Of a stretch of DNA of 64,000 nt, positions 1-11,000 are shown piece by piece (position 1 is the stretch's first letter; each line of letters opens with the position of its first letter). Source of the stretch: Bacillota bacterium (lineage in GTDB: Bacteria; Bacillota; Clostridia; Lachnospirales; Lachnospiraceae). The stretch is from the NCBI GenBank assembly GCA_023457255.1, contig JAEWMB010000013.1, forward strand, positions 62,001-126,000, written 5' to 3'. The notes below the pieces were generated by a model that saw only the letters and a program-made list of their open reading frames with translations, searched no databases and was not told the DNA's origin. The translations under genes and the position numbers were made by a program.

Positions 1-3000
1 TTCCTTTTCATATAGGATATTAAAACCCATTGGTTTCTTTAGTAATACAAGACGGATTCCAAAGTATGAACTCTCAAGATGAATCGTTTTCATAAATACA
101 GATAAAGCTCTTTTTATCAGCCCATTTTCTTCAGATAATAATGTAGCAAGGCATAATACCGATACTGGTTCTTCCATTGCATATCTGTTCAATGTTTGAA
201 AAAATAGAAGTAAATATTCAATTAAAAGCTTATAATCTGTATCTGCTATCTCATCCCCATCAATCCAATCATATACAATACGAGTTTTTGAATTGATACC
301 AATATCTTTAAAAAGCTTTGTATAATCATCCTTGACCTTTGGGTTAAGCTGATAACTGTTTTTCTGTACGCAAATATAAGCTGTTCCTTTTCTAACACGC
401 ACAACCGTTTTCCCTATATTAATCAATTCTTTTGCTAACATCTCATCATTTTCAAATATTACGAACTTGTCATAATGCTCAATCGGTCTATTCGTAGATT
501 CTGGTATTCTTCGTGTCGAATACAAACTACATGCTTCTCCACCTTCGACCAAAATCTTAGGAGTTTCGCACAAGAAATTAGCGATTTCATCCTGATCGTT
601 AGCTAAGCATTCGTCACTAACCTTTTTCGGTGCCCAAAAACTCACCTTCTCAAAAGAATAACCGGGTAAAGAAACCTTCTTTCCGTATTCTTCCCCATAA
701 GTCTCCATCCAATTAATATCTTCGCCGCTAACATATGCGTTTGCCAATCGAAACACTTCTTTATCTTCCTGGGTAAGAAAATCTTGCTTCTTATCTACTC
801 CACCCGCTACTGCTGGACTCATTCCAAGGATATTAGCATCCTTGGCATACATTAAATACTTATGACAAAGCTGAATCAATTCTTCTTTTGACTTAGCTAA
901 AAAAGCAATTCTTTCTTTAAATACTTCTCTTCCTGTCTGTAATGTATAGGCGATGTCTTGTATATCCGGTGTCATATCATCTCTACTTAAATACGTTCCC
1001 AAATCTTTAACGTAATCTTGTAGTGATATTAAGCTCTTTGCAGATATGGGAACCACATAGGTACACTCTCTTTCTCTTTGTTCCACGAGTTGGTTCTTTG
1101 CCGGATATTCCTCAACAACGACATGGCAATTGACTCCACCTGCTCCAAATGAACTAATTCCCGCTCTTCTTACATCGCAGGTATCATCGACTAATTCCCA
1201 ATCAGTAAGCTTTGTCTGAACATAGAACGGAGTTGAAGAAAAATCTATTTCTCGATTTAACTCATTGGCAAATAGGGAAGGCACTATCTTTTTGTACTTC
1301 AATTGAAGCAATACTTTCATAAGCTGTGATATTCCAGACGCAGCTTCTGTATGTCCAATATTAGATTTAATAGAACCAACAGCACAATACTCTTTTTTGT
1401 CTACGTCACCAAAGGCCTGTGTCAAACCATTGATTTCAATAGGGTCTCCAAGCGGGGTTCCTGTTCCATGCGCTTCGATATAGCCAATTGTTCTCGGATC
1501 AATATTAGCTTTCTTATAAGTTTCACGGATAACATCAGCCTGGCTATAGGAATTAGGTACTGTAACACCACCTGTTTTACCGCCATGACCAAGGGTTGCT
1601 CCTTTCATTACTCCATAGATATGGTCATGATCGGCGATGGCCTGACTTAAGCTCTTAAGTATAACAACTCCGACACCTTCGCTTGGTACATATCCGTCAG
1701 CCTTAGCACTAAAGCTCTTGCATCTTCCCTGTGCTGACAGAAAATGCTTGGCAAATTGATATTTATTAGGTTTTAAGGATAGATTCACCCCTCCTGCAAG
1801 AGCAACCTTACAATTTCCGTGTATTATCGATTCATAAGCCAGATATAATGCGGTCAGGGAAGAGGAGCAATGGGTATCCACTGTCAATACTGGTCCTGTA
1901 AAATCTAAATAGTAAGCCGTTCTTGTTGCAATTGATCCGATATTAATTTCCGGATAAAAATCAGCCTGTTCGTCAGTGAACCAAGTATATTCAGACCATG
2001 TTGCACCAGCAAAAACACCAACTTTCCTATTTGTTTTTTCCCTTAATTCAGAAACCTTATAGCCTGCATCCTCAATTGCATGCCAAGCCTCCAAAAGAAA
2101 TAGCCTTTGCTGTGGATCCATCTTTTCGGCCTCATAAGGAGATATCTTAAAAAACTGTGCATCGAATTTATCGACATCCTCTATAAACCCACCCCATTTA
2201 CACGGATTTTTCCCGGATTTTTTCTCAGGATCAAAATAATTATGGTATTTCCATCTACTTTCTGGAATTTCTGTAATACAGTCTTTTCCTGATGACAGAT
2301 TATCCCATAGCTGATAAATCGTATCTGATTTGGGATACCTTCCACTCATTCCGATAACAGCCACCAGCGAATCGCTCTGAGAGCGTGGATCTATATAAGT
2401 TGTCTCCTTACTATTATCTGCTTCCTTATCTTTGATAAACTGATACTGATTTTTTATTATACCGAATTCTTCTGGTCCGGGTTTTAATAGAGATATTTTT
2501 CTGAATTTCTTCTCTACCGCTTTTAACAAACTAATTCTTTGAATGATATTCTCTACTTCATCTTTGCTTAATCCAACCGGAACAGCAAATCTTACATATC
2601 TGTCCTTATCCTTACTTAACGAATCGCCGCCACTATGTACTCCTGCCCTTATTTCTGCGTACTGATAAAACCAATTCGCAAATACCTGTGCAGGATACTT
2701 ATAATTTGAAAGTTCTGGTATCTTCATAACATCAACCAAGATGCAATGACTTTCCGGTTTTACTACGATTGGCAAATACCTACCCAGTTCTTTACTTATC
2801 CTTTTTACAGCTTCAATTCTGTGTTTCACTCCAGCTATAATCTGTTTTGTATCGATTATTTGCTGAAATAATATACTTTTATCCGTTTTACTTAAACCAC
2901 TTCCCTGTAGCATAAGTTTTCTGCTTATTTTTTCACACAATCGGACATCATTTATTGCAATCAGCCCGCCCTTAGAGACCGCGTATTCTTTTGTTAAGCT

Positions 3001-6000
3001 GGCGAAAACGCCATCAGCGCATTTTAGTAACTTTTGCAATGTAATTAATACATCACCACCCATATTGGCATCCTCTTTTGCAACCGCATATGCATTTCCT
3101 ATCGCTCTGGTAGCATCGATGAATAAATAGGCACCTTTGTTGTGGCATAATTGTGCAATATGTTTCAGGTTATCATAGGATATGTTACTACCGCCGCCGG
3201 CGTTATTGGCAAGTTCAATTACTGCATACCCAACATCAGATCCATGCAGTGTATTCTGAAGCAGTTCTATGTCCAAATCACCGCTATAATATGGATTCCC
3301 AGCATTATTCATTGGCACTTCGTTGATTTTATAGCCTTGTTCTTTTATATTCCATCTCGTTGTCGGAAATAAAACATTCTGAATTACTGTCTTTTTCTCT
3401 TTATCTAAACTTGAGAATAGTAATGATTCCGCATATCTACCGGATGATACCGGTATAATATAGGGAAATGGAAAATACTTTTGCAATGCTTCAACTAAAT
3501 CCATATCATTGACTTCATGATAGTCTTGCTTCAATTCCATACTATTTGCAAACTTGCTTAATTCTGACCAGGAGTCGGTTAATAAATCAAACTTTATTTT
3601 GTCAGAAGGAAGATATAATGTATTGGCATAATAGCCTTCTAGTGGAATTGTTTCAGGGAAAATACTTGATGATATATCTATTACATTACCTTCTTTTCCC
3701 ACAGGATCGGCAATAAACATAATCACATCTATGATATTACCTTGGGTGTCATCCAAAAAACGATTTAAATATAACGGTATATTTGTAGTTCTGAACTTGT
3801 TTTTAAACTGATAATTTCCGCTACCGTCAAAGATACCCTGCCAAATTAACTCTTCCAGGGCTTTTGACCATTCCTGGTCATTACTATTCTCCATATCTGC
3901 ATTAACTCCAAAGGTAGCTCCTAAGCTAAATTCCGTAACCCCTTCTTGTTTTAATTGCATATATATCTGTATAATCGCGTATTCCAATCCTCCGAAGGGC
4001 ATAGTATCGCCGTAAAACTCCAAATCCATCAAATATCCATTGTTGGATGGAAGTGGTGTTATTACGATTACATTCTGCATTACACTATCAATCGTAGTTA
4101 TAAAAAACCGATATTCCTTCGGGAATGTTTTGCTCATTATCTGCTCTTTCACCTGCTTGATATATGGATTAACTACTCTTTTATGAGATATCCATTCATC
4201 AATAATTTCAATAATCTGATTATCAATCTTATCCTCAGTATTTATTCTATATTCATGTGTCTCACATTCACCTTGTTTCTCAAAACTATTTACAGCATAC
4301 CGAAGGTGCCGGTACTGCTTACCGTTCAGTGAATCCGGCAGATAATTCATTCGCTGCAATGCGCCAATAGAAACACTCTGTAAAGCTCTCTTTCCAACCT
4401 GTTCCATCTTTCTTGGTAGAAGATAATAGATATGATATCCTAAAAAAGCTGATTCCAATTCTTCGGCAGTTTCATTAAAACAAGCTTCGTCTCCAACATA
4501 TAGAAATGCCAATACAGACTGTTCTCTTACAGCAATATAGAAAAACCCTCTGTCGTTAGCTCCCATAAAAATATCAGGTGCAATTTCTCTGCGGGCATAA
4601 GCCAGTCCCTCCGCTTCGAATTTTTGTCTTAGCTTCTCAACTATAATGCGGTCATTTTCATTGGTCTTTAGCGATATTTCACTAATTAATCTGGCCTTGT
4701 TTATATTTTTATTCGCAGTGAGTTGTTTCTTTATTCCTTGGTGCTCAGAGCGTTCAAACTGTTCAGGAAATCTACCAAGTAGATATTTTGCTAGTTTTTT
4801 TATATTAAAATATTCAAATAATACAGTCTTAGGCAGTTTCCCTAATTTTTTCTCCAACCGTTCAATCACTTTTAGTGACAAGAAGGAATCCAATCCATAA
4901 TTCTGGAATGGCTGATCGACTTCTATGTCTTCTAACTTTGTTTTTGTAATTTCTGCTATCTCATTTTTCAGATAATGGATTACCGTGTTCATACATGTAT
5001 CGTTTATTAGATGATTCTCCTTTTTTGGATTTATTATATTAGGACTTTTCTCTTCCTTTGGGACCACATGAATTACCACATCTTCAATCTTAGCAATAAA
5101 CTCCATATTTATATTTGTTATATAAATGTTGAAATTATATTGATTCTCCCCTTGACAGCCTGTAAATTGAGTATAACAATTAATCTGATTGCTTAAATTA
5201 CCGAGCACATATAAGCATCCTATCTTTTTAGGAATTGCCAGAGCGAATTCTTTGCATTTTTTTTCGATCAATGCTACCACTGGTTGAATGGACGCATCTA
5301 ATAGGTAAGGACTTATCTGATATGTGGCAATCTCCTCTTCTCTTTCCCGTTCAGTTAATGAAGCTGTTATACAGCTTTCCGTAAACTCAAGCTTTTCTAC
5401 CAATTGATACAGTTTTCCATAACCAAATCCTTTTGATTTCATCAATTGATACCACTCTTCATGAACATAGTGTTCAATATTCTTCTCTGAATTCCTATTG
5501 TTCACATGCTCTGGAATAATCTTATGGTTTTCTTCCATAGCCTCATCTATAAATATTATCTCGGAAGTCGCATATACATGGTTATCCTGACCTGATATCA
5601 AGCTACAAACAATATTGGAACCTCCTTTTCTGGCTGTCACTCTGACCTTTGCCGCCCCACCAACATATAATGGTCTTTGAAAATTCGTATGAGAAATTTC
5701 AAAAATCTTATCCGGCCAGAACAAATGACATGCCTCCCATATTAATGTAATAATATATGCCGCAGGTAATATTTCACTTTCCCCTACGATATGTGAATTG
5801 TAATCGGTTTTTCGTTCAGGTAAGAGGTATTCCTGCTCCCACGCAGTTATCTCTTCTGCTGTTTTCTCTACAAAACCTGAATTCTCCCATACTATTTCAT
5901 TATTTTTCTCCTGAATCACAAGATACTCTTTATTATCAAACGGATATACAGGCGCACTAATGCATTGCGGTATACGCTCATATAAAGAAGACCAATCGGT

Positions 6001-7959
6001 TTCTCTTCCCGCTATCCAGCTCTTTACACAGAATTCTTCCTTCTCATTTCGCAAGTCCCACTGAGACTGCTGTTTTTCCTTCTTCTCATAGCTATTAATC
6101 TGCTGCAGTAATTCAGGAATTGAATTCACAATAAATAAAGCTCTTTCTTTCATCTGTGTTCTGCGAAGTTGAAAAGTTGCTGCCAAATGATATAAAAAGT
6201 TTCTCTCCAAATAGATGGAATTGTTCATAATATAGTCGCACAATTGCTTTCCGTTAGATAAACTAATCAACCATGGCAGGTCGATTTGCAATTCAAACTT
6301 TTCATTGATTATCTCAAGAAATTGATGTATCTTAACAGAATCATTCGTATAACATTCCCAGTCGAATTGTAAATCTATTTCCTCCTGTTTTAAGGAATAT
6401 AGCTTTGCAACGTTACTCCTGATAAATTCTGTGATTTCTTCCTTCTCTTTATTTACCTTCCTGCTGCTCATTTGTTTTATAAACTTTTTCAGTTCCTTGA
6501 CATAGGAACGTAAAGTTGTTTGTGTGGTGGCTGATAAAGGGAAAAAGTATCTCACACTTTGATTATGTTGTTCGTCTTGTTTTACTATATACTCTTCCGT
6601 AAGGATATTGACATTCGTCCCGCTAAATCCAAATGCATTAATCGCAGCGCGTCTAATTTCTTCCTTCCCAACTTTCCAATCTGTATATTCCTTTTGAACG
6701 TAAAAGGCTGAATTTTTCAAATTGATATGATGGTTTTCGTTTTTAAAGTTAATCGTTGGAAACAATTTTTTATACTCCAGGCTCAGCATAACCTTAATTA
6801 AAGATGCAACTCCAGCTGCAGCCTGCAAATGTCCAATATTCGGTTTTAAGGAACCAATCGCACAGAATTGTTTTTTATCAGTAAAATTCTGATAGGATTG
6901 TGTAAGTGCATCAATTTCTATCGGATCACCCAATTCTGTACCAGTTCCATGGGTTTCTATATAGGTAATTTGATCCGGATTTAATTTGCTTTTTTCAAAC
7001 ATCCGGATTTCTAATTCTTGTTGGGCTAGTACGCTTGGTGCTGTAATTCCATTCGATTTCCCATCCTGGTTCACACCTGTTTCACGAATCAGTCCATAGA
7101 TGTGATCCCCATTAATGAGTGCCTTGGAAAGTGTTTTTAATACCACCACCCCACAGCCTTCTCCGGGTATAAAGCCATCCGCTCTATCATCAAATGCATA
7201 GGTTTCACCGGATTTTGAGAGCATATTTGATTCACACATAAGTAAATATGGTCTTGGTGTCAAGTATAATGTAACTCCACCTGCTAAGGCCATTTCACAG
7301 TCACCGTTTTTAATTGCCTGACAAGCCAGATGAATTGCAACGGCTGATGACGAACAAGCGGTATCAACCGTAATTGCTGGTCCTTTCAGATTAAGAAAAT
7401 AGGAGATGCGGGCAGATAGCATAGAATTATAATTACCGATAACTTCATATGCTTCAACCTTATGCTTTAACTTGTCTAAATATCCGAAATAGTCATTACT
7501 TACAACCCCGGCATAAACTCCACAAGACACATCCTGTATCATTTTTCGAGTATAGCCTGCATCCTCCAATGCTCTCCAGCAAACTTCCAGAAAAATTCTT
7601 TGCTGTGGATCCATATATTCAGCTTCTAATGGAGAAATATTGAAAAACAAAGGGTCAAATCCATAAACATCAGATAAAAAAGCACCTCTTCTGCAATAGA
7701 TTTTATCTGCCAAATCTTTATCATATTGATCAAAGTTCCACCTTTTGTCAGGAATCGTTCCAACTGTATTCTTTCCATTAGCAAGCAGCTGGTAAAAATC
7801 TTCCACTGACTCAACATTACCCGGAAACTTACAACCGATTCCAACTACAGCTATAGGCTCACTTTTCAACTCCTTCTCCTGCTGTAATTTTTCCTCAAGA
7901 CGAACTATCACGTCATATGCCTTTTTTAAGCGTATGCTATCTTCCTCGTGTTGGAACAT
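1..7959 (-). CDS. Trans-AT polyketide synthase with DUF2156-PLP lyase (SH-like) didomain, partial
   Basis: Multimodular PKS, 5' end inside the window and 3' end beyond base 1 (2653 codons visible, no stop). The ATG at 7959 follows AGAAGGGAAG. Domains by residue: KS1 about 30-450 (Cys202, EThGTGT and NIGH His motifs present); a carrier-protein-like insert about 500-580 (Ser541 in NDSVK); the KS linker about 590-690; DH about 700-960 (His723 and Asp888 in LLDASIQ); ACP (Ser1025 in GLDSF); DUF2156 double GNAT about 1105-1405; tryptophanase-like PLP lyase about 1430-1825; KS2 about 1858-2276 (Cys2031 in DTHCSSS); then what looks like the structural half of a KR. There is no cis AT, so malonyl units must come from the AT-AT-ER protein encoded at 23482-26763. 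The DH of the first module has no KR beside it. It is the last visible gene of the operon. PKS identity is certain; the DUF2156 and lyase calls rest on motifs read by eye. Confidence 0.95.
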   Translation of the reverse strand, partial: MFQHEEDSIRLKKAYDVIVRLEEKLQQEKELKSEPIAVVGIGCKFPGNVESVEDFYQLLANGKNTVGTIPDKRWNFDQYDKDLADKIYCRRGAFLSDVYGFDPLFFNISPLEAEYMDPQQRIFLEVCWRALEDAGYTRKMIQDVSCGVYAGVVSNDYFGYLDKLKHKVEAYEVIGNYNSMLSARISYFLNLKGPAITVDTACSSSAVAIHLACQAIKNGDCEMALAGGVTLYLTPRPYLLMCESNMLSKSGETYAFDDRADGFIPGEGCGVVVLKTLSKALINGDHIYGLIRETGVNQDGKSNGITAPSVLAQQELEIRMFEKSKLNPDQITYIETHGTGTELGDPIEIDALTQSYQNFTDKKQFCAIGSLKPNIGHLQAAAGVASLIKVMLSLEYKKLFPTINFKNENHHINLKNSAFYVQKEYTDWKVGKEEIRRAAINAFGFSGTNVNILTEEYIVKQDEQHNQSVRYFFPLSATTQTTLRSYVKELKKFIKQMSSRKVNKEKEEITEFIRSNVAKLYSLKQEEIDLQFDWECYTNDSVKIHQFLEIINEKFELQIDLPWLISLSNGKQLCDYIMNNSIYLERNFLYHLAATFQLRRTQMKERALFIVNSIPELLQQINSYEKKEKQQSQWDLRNEKEEFCVKSWIAGRETDWSSLYERIPQCISAPVYPFDNKEYLVIQEKNNEIVWENSGFVEKTAEEITAWEQEYLLPERKTDYNSHIVGESEILPAAYIITLIWEACHLFWPDKIFEISHTNFQRPLYVGGAAKVRVTARKGGSNIVCSLISGQDNHVYATSEIIFIDEAMEENHKIIPEHVNNRNSEKNIEHYVHEEWYQLMKSKGFGYGKLYQLVEKLEFTESCITASLTEREREEEIATYQISPYLLDASIQPVVALIEKKCKEFALAIPKKIGCLYVLGNLSNQINCYTQFTGCQGENQYNFNIYITNINMEFIAKIEDVVIHVVPKEEKSPNIINPKKENHLINDTCMNTVIHYLKNEIAEITKTKLEDIEVDQPFQNYGLDSFLSLKVIERLEKKLGKLPKTVLFEYFNIKKLAKYLLGRFPEQFERSEHQGIKKQLTANKNINKARLISEISLKTNENDRIIVEKLRQKFEAEGLAYARREIAPDIFMGANDRGFFYIAVREQSVLAFLYVGDEACFNETAEELESAFLGYHIYYLLPRKMEQVGKRALQSVSIGALQRMNYLPDSLNGKQYRHLRYAVNSFEKQGECETHEYRINTEDKIDNQIIEIIDEWISHKRVVNPYIKQVKEQIMSKTFPKEYRFFITTIDSVMQNVIVITPLPSNNGYLMDLEFYGDTMPFGGLEYAIIQIYMQLKQEGVTEFSLGATFGVNADMENSNDQEWSKALEELIWQGIFDGSGNYQFKNKFRTTNIPLYLNRFLDDTQGNIIDVIMFIADPVGKEGNVIDISSSIFPETIPLEGYYANTLYLPSDKIKFDLLTDSWSELSKFANSMELKQDYHEVNDMDLVEALQKYFPFPYIIPVSSGRYAESLLFSSLDKEKKTVIQNVLFPTTRWNIKEQGYKINEVPMNNAGNPYYSGDLDIELLQNTLHGSDVGYAVIELANNAGGGSNISYDNLKHIAQLCHNKGAYLFIDATRAIGNAYAVAKEDANMGGDVLITLQKLLKCADGVFASLTKEYAVSKGGLIAINDVRLCEKISRKLMLQGSGLSKTDKSILFQQIIDTKQIIAGVKHRIEAVKRISKELGRYLPIVVKPESHCILVDVMKIPELSNYKYPAQVFANWFYQYAEIRAGVHSGGDSLSKDKDRYVRFAVPVGLSKDEVENIIQRISLLKAVEKKFRKISLLKPGPEEFGIIKNQYQFIKDKEADNSKETTYIDPRSQSDSLVAVIGMSGRYPKSDTIYQLWDNLSSGKDCITEIPESRWKYHNYFDPEKKSGKNPCKWGGFIEDVDKFDAQFFKISPYEAEKMDPQQRLFLLEAWHAIEDAGYKVSELREKTNRKVGVFAGATWSEYTWFTDEQADFYPEINIGSIATRTAYYLDFTGPVLTVDTHCSSSLTALYLAYESIIHGNCKVALAGGVNLSLKPNKYQFAKHFLSAQGRCKSFSAKADGYVPSEGVGVVILKSLSQAIADHDHIYGVMKGATLGHGGKTGGVTVPNSYSQADVIRETYKKANIDPRTIGYIEAHGTGTPLGDPIEINGLTQAFGDVDKKEYCAVGSIKSNIGHTEAASGISQLMKVLLQLKYKKIVPSLFANELNREIDFSSTPFYVQTKLTDWELVDDTCDVRRAGISSFGAGGVNCHVVVEEYPAKNQLVEQRERECTYVVPISAKSLISLQDYVKDLGTYLSRDDMTPDIQDIAYTLQTGREVFKERIAFLAKSKEELIQLCHKYLMYAKDANILGMSPAVAGGVDKKQDFLTQEDKEVFRLANAYVSGEDINWMETYGEEYGKKVSLPGYSFEKVSFWAPKKVSDECLANDQDEIANFLCETPKILVEGGEACSLYSTRRIPESTNRPIEHYDKFVIFENDEMLAKELINIGKTVVRVRKGTAYICVQKNSYQLNPKVKDDYTKLFKDIGINSKTRIVYDWIDGDEIADTDYKLLIEYLLLFFQTLNRYAMEEPVSVLCLATLLSEENGLIKRALSVFMKTIHLESSYFGIRLVLLKKPMGFNILYEKE
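2480..4640 (-). other. DUF2156 + tryptophanase-like PLP beta-lyase (SH-type) didomain inside PKS
   Basis: This domain pair lies between the ACP and KS2 of the partial PKS. The first part (residues about 1105-1405) has the MprF/DUF2156 layout: a GNAT half ending in NGKQYRHLRYAVNSFEKQG, then a second half with a GYLMDLEF strand and a closing KNKFRTTNIPLYL-like segment. The second part (about 1430-1825) aligns along its length with tryptophanase/tyrosine phenol-lyase: GRYAES (phosphate and ring site), ANNAGG, Asp1615 and Arg1618 in FIDATR, Lys1657 in SLTKEYAV at the place of the internal-aldimine lysine, and a C-terminal PAQ...AEIRAG segment. Known: leinamycin-family PKSs carry DUF-SH didomains whose SH part is a PLP thiocysteine/cysteine lyase that leaves sulfur on the chain. 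Inference: the same chemistry here. Alternatives are release of ammonia/pyruvate from an attached amino acid, or a DUF2156 that uses aminoacyl-tRNA. Confidence 0.7.
6220..6450 (-). other. Carrier-protein-like insert between KS1 and its linker domain
   Basis: Residues about 500-580 of the partial PKS interrupt the usual step from KS to the KS-linker (which resumes near residue 590 and closes around the SAPVYPFDNKEY motif). The insert has the helix pattern of an ACP, with an NDSVK site (Ser541) followed by a helix ending EKFELQI and a terminal GKQLCDYI helix. The Leu that normally follows the Ser is Val and the preceding residues are atypical. Whether it is pantetheinylated cannot be judged from sequence. 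It could instead be a structural insertion. Confidence 0.45.
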
Positions 7960-8021
7960 ATTTATCTTCCCTTCTAAACCTTATCAGCCTTAATTTAATA
8001 AACTGTGGACAAATCAAGTAC

Positions 8022-11000
8022 TCATAAAATGTTCAAGTATGTATGAATCTTATCATCCAAGGCTTTTCTTAATTGAGTTCCTTTGTCATCATCCGTCACA
8101 TCTGTCACAGAATCTATATTTTTCATTTCGGTAGTACATTGTTCTTCCATGTGATTGCTCTTATATTGATGGTCAGTAATATGCAAGATATCATTACAGA
8201 TATATTGATGCAGACTCTTTATATCCGTATAACTAAATAGTAAGGATACCGAGAAATTATGATGAAAACTCTCCCCAAGTAAATTTCTGAATTCAACTGA
8301 CATCAAAGAATCAATTCCTATATCATGGAAAGAAAGTGTATCAAGTACATCTTCTGAAAGCTGCTTTTGCAAAACCTTCTGAAGTATTTGAACTAATATA
8401 TTATATACATCATCTACATCCCAGACTTCTTTTTCGCTATCTTTCTCTTTGGGCGATTTGTCATTGGATGATTTGTTAACCTCTTTTTCTAGGCAGATAT
8501 TCTCCAGCATATCCGGAATATTTCCGCCGCCATACTGCTTAAGCCATCTTTTCCAATTAATAGGCATAATAGACACATTACCATTTTGATTCATCAGAGC
8601 ATCGATTATTTCTAATCCTTCTTTATTTTTCACTGTTTCAAAACCGTTTTGTGTCCATATTTTTTGAGCAGAATTCTTTAAATTCTTTAGCATTCCGGTC
8701 TCTTCCCAAGGTCCCCAGTTAAGACATAAACAGGGAAGTCCTAGCTGTTTTCGGTATTGTTCCAGCCCTATGAGAAAACTATTGCTAATACCATAGCTTA
8801 ATACTCCGATGGAGCCGATTACTGCTGTCACTGACGACAGCATAACAAAGAATTTGATATCCATATGTTTGGTTAACCTATGTAAGTTCCAAGCTGCATA
8901 TGCCTTTGAATTCAACACATTATTCATATTATCCCATGTCTCATTCGCTATTAAATTATCACTGGATATTCCTGAAGAATGAATTACTCCGCAGATGGGT
9001 GGCATCGTACTTTGGACTTCTTCAAATACCTTTTCAAGTTCCAAATATTTTCCTGCATCTGCACAGAAATAATGAATTCTGCTCGCCTTTTCTCCAATAG
9101 ACAGAAATTTTTCCAAGATACTTTTTGATTGCTTACTTCTCCCTATCACAGCAATATAATATTCACCTTTTTCTATTAGGTTTTTTATTATTTCAAAACC
9201 TATTCCACCAGCTCCTCCTGTGATAACTATAGTACCTTTTGCTTTTGCTTCCCCTTTCCATTTCCCGTTCATCTGAATCAATATTTTACTGATATGCTTA
9301 CCCTTCTGCATCAAACGAAAAGCATCCTTCACCTTATCTCTTGAATATACTAGGTAAGGAAGTGCTTTTATCTTCTCACTCTGAAACATCTGGTATAGTT
9401 CAGAAAACATTTGCCTGATATCATTAGGATTGTTATAAATCATGTGAAATAAAGAAAAGTCAATATACTTAACATCCGACCTTATACCAGCTGCTTGCAT
9501 TTCATCCAGCCTTAATCGTTCTCCTAATTCTACAAAGAAACCATCTTTGCTTAAAACTTCAAAGTTTTTCATAACATAATCTCCGGTAAAGGAATTAATC
9601 ACAGCATCTACGCCGTTATTGTCTGTTATGTTAAGAATCTTCTCTGCATAATCCAAGGTTCTTGAATCAAATATATACTTTATTCCCATCTGTTTTAATA
9701 TATACTGCTTTGGTTTACTTGCTGTTGCAAATACTTCCAATTTCATCTGCTTAGCTAATTGGATAAAAGCCATTCCCAAGCCCCCGCTGGCAGCATGTAC
9801 AAGAATTTTACTACCTTCTTTCAGCCTCATTTTTTGTAAAATTGCGTAAGCTGTTAAATACGCCGAGGGAATCGTTGCTGCCTCCAGCAAGTTCATATGA
9901 TCAGGCTTTTTCATAACAAAACGCTGGTTCGTTACAACATAGTCTCCAATACATCCTGGAGCAAATGCAGTCACGTAATCACCTACATGAATGTCGTTCA
10001 CTTTGTTACCCACTCTGGTAACTACTCCAGAACAATCCAGACCAAAATATTTTGTTGGGCTTTCCATCAAATCTAATGCATGTATGACATCATGAAAATT
10101 CATTCCTGCAAAAGCAATATTAATCTCCACATCCCAGTCGCCAATTTCTACTCTACTTACTTCTTCATACACTAAACTTTCTATGATCCCTTTGTCTTTC
10201 TGACATAAAGACTCGTTTCGTATACTTACTTCTTTTTCTTCTGGCTCTCTATGGTACTTTACCAACTTCGGAATATATCGTTTTCCATCTCTCAAGGCAA
10301 CAAATACTGAGTCATCAGTACTAGAGATTTCTTGCATTACCATGGATAAACCAGGATTGGAGAGATCTGTCACATCGATTATTTTATATATCAGATTAGG
10401 ATATTCCAGTCGGGCAATCTTTTGAAATCCTCGCAGCACTGATGCGAACGGATTCACCCAGTAATCAAAAGTGGTTACCTGGGCACAGGCTGTAGTCACT
10501 ACCACAAACGCATTTTCTATAAATCCATTAAGGTATATTTCTTTTTGCAATAATAGCATAGGATGTATTACCTGTTTGATATTCTCCTGTATCACATCAC
10601 ATAACGGAGAAAATACTATGTCAAGATTCCATAGATAGAAGCTCTTTGTAATAAGTGCTTTATCATTTTCTAGAGCTTTTTTTATCTGATCAATATCTTT
10701 TTCAGGATTCATAACAAATTGATGATTTCCCGTTTGATAGAAAGAAGTGCCCTGCTTGATTCTAATTAATTGAGCGCCTTGCTTCTCTAAATTTGTGCAA
10801 AACTCTTTACAAAAGGATTGTTCTCCTTCCCAGACTAAGATTAATTTATTATCATAATCATTCTTATAGTTACTATCTTTTTCTTCCCATTCGATATGGA
10901 ATAAAGAATTCATCTTGCTACTATTTAATAAGGAATTTTTTTTCACCTGTTTTGTTCTATATTCAAATATCGCTGCAACTTTTTGGTAGTCTTTATTATA

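Noticed and set aside
1351..7643. Many plus-strand frames of 60-125 codons opposite PKS 3
   Set aside because: All are antisense to a continuous KS/DH/ACP-coding frame and show no start sites or protein-like composition.
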